The notes under the pieces were generated by a model that was not told the origin of the DNA, ran no database searches, and saw only the letters and a list, made by a program, of their open reading frames with translations. A program made the position numbers and the translations under genes. Positions 60,421 to 64,000 of a stretch of DNA of 64,000 nucleotides are shown piece by piece. Where the stretch lies: NCBI RefSeq assembly GCF_025642155.1, contig NZ_CP106798.1:5890001-5954000 (forward strand), read 5' to 3'. Numbering within the stretch: position 1 is the first letter of the stretch; each line of letters starts with the position of its first letter. The stretch is from Streptomyces sp. HUAS 15-9 (GTDB lineage Bacteria; Actinomycetota; Actinomycetes; Streptomycetales; Streptomycetaceae).

Positions 60421-60711
60421 GTGTCCGACTACGTCATCCGCTCCGGTGACCGCGCCGAGTTCCTGGCCGGTCTGCGAGAGCTGGTCGACTTCCTGACAGT
60501 CAACCCCGCGGTCGTCGTGCCGCGCCGTGCGTCCGTCGCCGTCCTGGTCGACGCATCTGACTCCGCCGCTCGCCGAGAGGGAGTGGAGTCCATCGCTGCT
60601 CCGCTCGGCGTACCGACGGAAGACCTCAGCCAGGGCTACTTCAACGCACGCCGCGAATTCGGACCGATCGCGTACGTCGTCGTAGCGATTCCTCCCGAGG
60701 AGCGGCAGTGA
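60421..60711 (+). CDS. small AICE protein of unknown function
   Basis: A 96-residue protein: VIRSGDRAEFLAGLRELVDFLTVNPAVVVPRRASVAVLVDASD, GYFNARREFGPIAYVVVAIP. Compact alpha/beta pattern. Such proteins recur next to Rep genes in AICEs. GTG start behind GAAGGGGA. It overlaps the next frame by 4 bases. Confidence 0.6.
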   Translation: MSDYVIRSGDRAEFLAGLRELVDFLTVNPAVVVPRRASVAVLVDASDSAARREGVESIAAPLGVPTEDLSQGYFNARREFGPIAYVVVAIPPEERQ

Positions 60712-60815
60712 TCGCCCGTACGACGGGCTCCCGACGGGGCGCGAAGTCGCCAAACCCGACCCCGTCAGGAACCCACTCCATCCGCCACATGAGCAGTGAA
60801 AGGAGCACTCACACT

Positions 60816-61076
60816 TTGTCCACCGCGCATCATTCGCGCAAATCCCCGCTGACCGACTGCGACCTCAGGCAGCGCGACGCGGAGGTCTCGACCTGTGCCG
60901 GACGGGAACAGGTCGTCCTCGTCGGGCTCGACGACACCGAGCAGCACCTGTGTCCCGCGCACGCTGCGGCGCTCTGGCTCACGGACCCGACGCTCCGCTT
61001 CAGCGCCAAGACCAGGCCGGAGGGCATCTCGGCTGTGATGGCGCACGCGTTCGGCGGCGGGGGTGGTCGCCGATGA
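60816..61076 (+). CDS. small AICE protein upstream of rep
   Basis: About 86 residues: SPLTDCDLRQRDAEVSTCAGREQVVLVGLDDTEQHLCPAHAAALWLTDPTLRF. Two Cys and a His suggest a small metal site. The start is uncertain: TTG 60816 has AGGAG about 10 bases upstream, while ATG 60789 and GTG 60708 are in frame. The stop overlaps the Rep start (ATGA). Confidence 0.55.
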   Translation: MSTAHHSRKSPLTDCDLRQRDAEVSTCAGREQVVLVGLDDTEQHLCPAHAAALWLTDPTLRFSAKTRPEGISAVMAHAFGGGGGRR

Positions 61077-62445
61077 CCACGACCCTCGTACCGGGCGGCG
61101 CAGCCGCTCTGGTCGCCAGGGCCTCAGACCGGGAGTTCGCTGCCTGGCGCCGGAATATCGTCCGCCTCGGTGGCTGCACCAACCCGATTCACCTCGTCGG
61201 CACGGCGACCGTCTTCGACACGACTACGGGCGCGGCCCTGCTCTCGCACGGGTCGGACGTCTACGGCGGTCGCCTGCTTACTGCATGCGGTAACCGGCGG
61301 GCGACAGTCTGCCGGGCCTGCTCGGCGCTGTATCGGGCGGACACGTACCAACTCGTACGAGCTGGCCTCGTCGGCGGCAAGAACGTCCCGGAGGCGGTGA
61401 GCGAGTACCCGCGCGTGTTCGCCACGCTCACCGCTCCCGGCTTCGGCCCGGTCCACACGCGCCGCGAGCACGATGGGCGCGTACGGGCCTGTCGTCCCCG
61501 TCGGCCGGGGGAGTGCTGCCCGCACGGTCGGCCGACCGGATGCCGTGCCCGCCACTCAGCGGACGACCCCCGCCTCGGCGAACCGCTCTGCCCGGGATGC
61601 TACGACTACGCGGGCGCGGTCCTCTGGCACGCGTTCGCCGGTCGGCTCTGGCACCGGTTCGGGCTGGAGCTGCGGCGGGAGGTGGCACGGAAGTCGGGCT
61701 GTCACGTGAGGAGTTCGGGGAAGTCGCCCGAGTCTCGTACGCAAAGGTCGTCGAGTACCAGCGGCGCGGCCTGGTCCACTTCCATGGCGTGATCCGCCTC
61801 GACGGGCCAGACGGGCCCGACTCGTCTCCGCCGGGCTGGGCCACTGTGGCGCTCCTCATGGACGCCGTACGGACGGTAGTCGGTCGTGTGCAGTTGAATG
61901 CTCCGGGCGCGGACGTCATCGGTCCGCGGGTGCTCCGCTTCGGCACGCAGGTCGACGTGCGACCAGTCACCTCGTACGGACGCAATGCGGGGGAGCGGCC
62001 GGCCTCCGCGGCGTCTGTGGCTGGCTACATCGCCAAGTACGCCACCAAGGGCGCGGAGTCCGCCGGCGCGGTGGACGGCCGGATCTACCACGCGCGGGAC
62101 ATGGTCGTGCTGCCCGTGCGCGCGCACGTGCTACGCATGATCGGCACGTGCTGGTGGCTCGGCGGCCTGCCTGAGTTCGCGCCGCTCGGGCTGCGCCGGT
62201 GGGCTCACATGCTCGGGTACGGCGGCCACTTCTCCACCAAGTCACGCCGTTACTCGACCACGCTGACTGCCCTTCGGGAGGCCCGTGCCGAGCATCGCGC
62301 GGAGGAACAGCGGGCCTCTCTCGGCCTGGCTGACGTCCCGACCGTCACGGTCGGCCAATGGCGCTATGCGGGGCGCGGCTACTCGCCGGAGGCGGCTCTC
62401 CTGGCTGCCTCCGTTCGGGAGGGCGGTGGTCGTCATGACGCGTGA
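61073..62445 (+). pseudogene. AICE replication initiator (Rep), one-base frameshift
   Basis: The first frame (about 205 codons) has FVGTATVFDT-like beta strands, ACGNRRATVCRACSALYRADTYQL (zinc cysteines) and RVFATLTAPGFGPVHTRR, the histidine-containing start of a rolling-circle or RepSA-type initiator. Near 61688 the homology shifts to the +1 frame, continuing EVGLSREEFGEVARVSYAKVVEYQRRGLVHFHGVIRLDG, GYIAKYATK and LRRWAHMLGYGGHFSTKSRRYS to 62445. One G is missing at CACGGAAG (expected CACGGGAAG). As read, the protein is truncated and the element could not replicate. Confidence 0.8.
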
Positions 62446-62647
62446 GAACCGTGGTCCGGCCGTTGAGCTGCTCACGGTGCGGCAGGTACTCGACGAACTG
62501 GGCGGGATCTCCCGACGCACCTTCTACCGCTGGCGGGAACTGCGCATCGCCCCCGCCTGCATCCGCCTGCCGAACGGGGAGCTCCGGGTTCGGCGGGACG
62601 TGCTGAACGACTGGTTGGAGGACCGGGCAGAGAGGGCGGCGTCGTGA
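62435..62647 (+). CDS. excisionase (Xis), MerR-like helix-turn-helix
   Basis: A 70-residue DNA-binding protein: LLTVRQVLDELGGISRRTFYRWRELRIAPACIRLPNGELRVRRDVLNDWLEDR, a winged helix of the excisionase/AlpA type. It bends DNA at att sites to favour excision by the integrase encoded next, with which it overlaps by 4 bases. The ATG at 62435 overlaps the end of rep. Confidence 0.9.
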   Translation: MTRENRGPAVELLTVRQVLDELGGISRRTFYRWRELRIAPACIRLPNGELRVRRDVLNDWLEDRAERAAS

Positions 62648-64000
62648 AGTCGTACAAGGTCTCCGTCTGGAAGATCTCGGTCAACAAGACCACCAAGAAA
62701 CTGACCTACCTCGTGCGCTGGGTCGTCGATGGTCAGCCGTTCAGCGAGTCGTACAAGACCAAGGCGCTGGCCGACCGCTTCCGCGCCAAGCTGGTGCGGG
62801 CGCTCGACAAGGGTGAGCCGTTCGACACCGTCACCGGTCTGCCTGACTCGCTGCGTGGCGGCAAAGCTGCCTTGTCGTTCCTCGACCTGGCGGTGAAGTA
62901 CGTGGATGCCCGTTGGGCGGAGGCGTCGGCCAAGCAGCGGGACAGCATGACGGACGCGTTGGCGACGGTCGTCCCCGTCCTTGTGAAGCCGGGACGTGGG
63001 CGGCCCGCTCCCGAGGTTCTCCGTCGGGCGCTGCGGTCGTACGTCCTGCCCGTCCCCCGTAGGGAGCGGGAGCGGCCGGAGGAGATTGACGCGGCGGTGC
63101 GCTGGATCGAGAAGGCGTCGCTTCCGGTGGGAGAGCTGCAAGAGATCGCCCGTGTGCATGAGCTGATCGATGCGCTGGGGCGGAGGCTGGACGGGAAGCC
63201 CGCGGCGACCCAGACGTACCGGCGACGGCGAGCCGTGGTCTTCAACGCACTTGAGTTCGCGGTTGAACTCGAACACCTGCCCTCCAACCCGCTGAGCCGA
63301 GTTCGACGCAAGCGGGGGAAGCGGGCTGTGCAGGAGGTTGACCGCCGAGTGGTGGTCAATCCTCGGCAGGCTCGGGAGCTCCTGACCGCGCTCACGTACG
63401 TGGGCGGCTATGACCGAGCGAGCGGCCGGCGCCTGCGGGCGTTCTTCGCGTGCCTGTACTACGCGGCCATGCGACCCGGGGAGGCGCTGGGGCTTCGGCG
63501 TTCCGACTGCACCCTTCCGGCGTCGGGTTGGGGCCGTATCGAATTGGCGGAGACTCGTCCCACGGCAGGTAAGGCATGGACCGACTCCGGCGAGGCTCAC
63601 GATCGGCGCGGACTGAAGCAGCGGGCCCATGGTGAGGTGCGCATCGTGCCGGTACCGCCTCCATTGGTGCGGCTGCTCCGCGAGCACTTGAAGGAGTTCG
63701 GTACGGCGAAGGACGGGCGGCTGTTCTTCAGCGAGCGGGGCAACGTGATCGCCGCCTCGTCGTACTCGCGGGCGTGGAAACAGGCCCGGGAACTGGCGCT
63801 GGTCCCCGATCAGGTCTCCTCGGTCCTGGCCTTCCGGCCGTACGACCTCCGCCATGCGGGCGTCTCCCAGTGGCTCAACTCCGGTGTTCCGGCACCGGAG
63901 GTCGCCGCTCGCGCCGGCCACTCGGTGGACGTCCTTCTGAAGATCTACGCCAAGTGCATCGACGGCCAGGAGAAGGAGATGAACGACCGGATCATGCAGG
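62644..64000 (+). CDS. AICE tyrosine recombinase (integrase), runs off the window
   Basis: At least 452 residues without a stop. N-terminal Arm-binding part (YKVSVWKISVNKTTKKLTYLVRW), core-binding domain, then the catalytic domain with Arg in CLYYAAMRPGEALGL, the RPYDLRHAGVSQWLNSG box (first His replaced by Tyr), GHSVDVLLKIYAKC with the nucleophilic Tyr. GTG 62644 overlaps the xis stop. It is the paralogue of the relic at 25443-25764. The stop, attP and probably a complete tRNA-Arg gene should follow shortly after base 64000. Confidence 0.95.
   Translation, partial: MKSYKVSVWKISVNKTTKKLTYLVRWVVDGQPFSESYKTKALADRFRAKLVRALDKGEPFDTVTGLPDSLRGGKAALSFLDLAVKYVDARWAEASAKQRDSMTDALATVVPVLVKPGRGRPAPEVLRRALRSYVLPVPRRERERPEEIDAAVRWIEKASLPVGELQEIARVHELIDALGRRLDGKPAATQTYRRRRAVVFNALEFAVELEHLPSNPLSRVRRKRGKRAVQEVDRRVVVNPRQARELLTALTYVGGYDRASGRRLRAFFACLYYAAMRPGEALGLRRSDCTLPASGWGRIELAETRPTAGKAWTDSGEAHDRRGLKQRAHGEVRIVPVPPPLVRLLREHLKEFGTAKDGRLFFSERGNVIAASSYSRAWKQARELALVPDQVSSVLAFRPYDLRHAGVSQWLNSGVPAPEVAARAGHSVDVLLKIYAKCIDGQEKEMNDRIMQ

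Noticed and set aside
62524..63921. 465-codon minus-strand open frame over the right end
   Set aside because: It is the antisense of the integrase, whose plus-strand frame is open from 62644 to the window end and carries all recombinase motifs.

Overview
The window looks like Streptomyces or a close actinomycete. GC and third-position GC are very high, there is a Ku plus stand-alone LigD polymerase pair, an IclR regulator, a SpoIIE-type phosphatase, a SARP regulator, and an integrated element built like the pSAM2/AICE family. The left 18 kb reads as ordinary chromosome. From about 18 kb rightwards the sequence becomes accessory, with insertion sequences, broken genes, integrase relics and cargo islands.

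Layout. 0-1 kb: the tail of one tyrosine integrase and a DUF6082-type membrane protein. 1.2-18.2 kb: NlpC/P60 peptidase, TetR regulator, two diiron proteins with a palindromic control region, Uma2 protein, a PBP/RodA-FtsW pair, a sensor kinase with lipoprotein, LigD polymerase/Ku (NHEJ), SpoIIE-type phosphatase and IclR regulator. 18.4-21.3 kb: a DUF4132 protein and small partner. 21.7-23.2 kb: an IS701-type element with perfect ends and CTAG target duplication but a shredded transposase. 23.3-25.8 kb: a ferric-reductase-like flavoprotein, an FMN-carrier protein and an integrase relic. 25.9-29.1 kb: three secreted proteins, one a TNT-domain (NAD glycohydrolase-type) toxin. 29.5-37.1 kb: transposase debris (IS4, IS5 and IS110 types, one nested in another), a GNAT enzyme and a decapitated kinase-TPR gene.

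37.3-43.6 kb holds the most unusual system. Two paralogous six-cysteine peptides share a short leader ending in AxA-D. They bracket a MauE-like membrane protein, a MauD/TlpA-like thioredoxin, an ABC exporter without a C39 peptidase, a SARP-type regulator and an S26 signal peptidase. Both peptide promoters carry the same SARP-style operator: two CTGTA heptamers 11 bp apart, the second exactly 8 bp before a TATNNN -10 hexamer. No lanthionine or radical-SAM enzyme is present, so I infer a disulfide-stabilised secreted peptide made on SARP command.

Two identical 42-bp copies of the 3' half of tRNA-Arg(CCG) lie at 31.83 and 45.05 kb, inside longer diverged repeats of about 180 bp. They look like left attachment sites of tandemly accreted elements. 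The right-hand element starts at 45.05 kb and runs off the window. It carries cargo (phosphotransferase, XRE-TPR regulator, an Apea-type HEPN protein, a TIR protein, a DUF4062-HEAT protein and a TM-macro effector resembling Thoeris II) followed by a canonical AICE backbone: GntR/KorSA-type repressor with two perfect palindromes, SCO3933-type protein, FtsK/TraSA-type translocase, small proteins, a frameshifted Rep, Xis and integrase. Several genes (mauE-like, rep, IS701 tnp) carry single-base frameshifts at G/C-rich runs. These may be real mutations or assembly errors and should be checked against reads.
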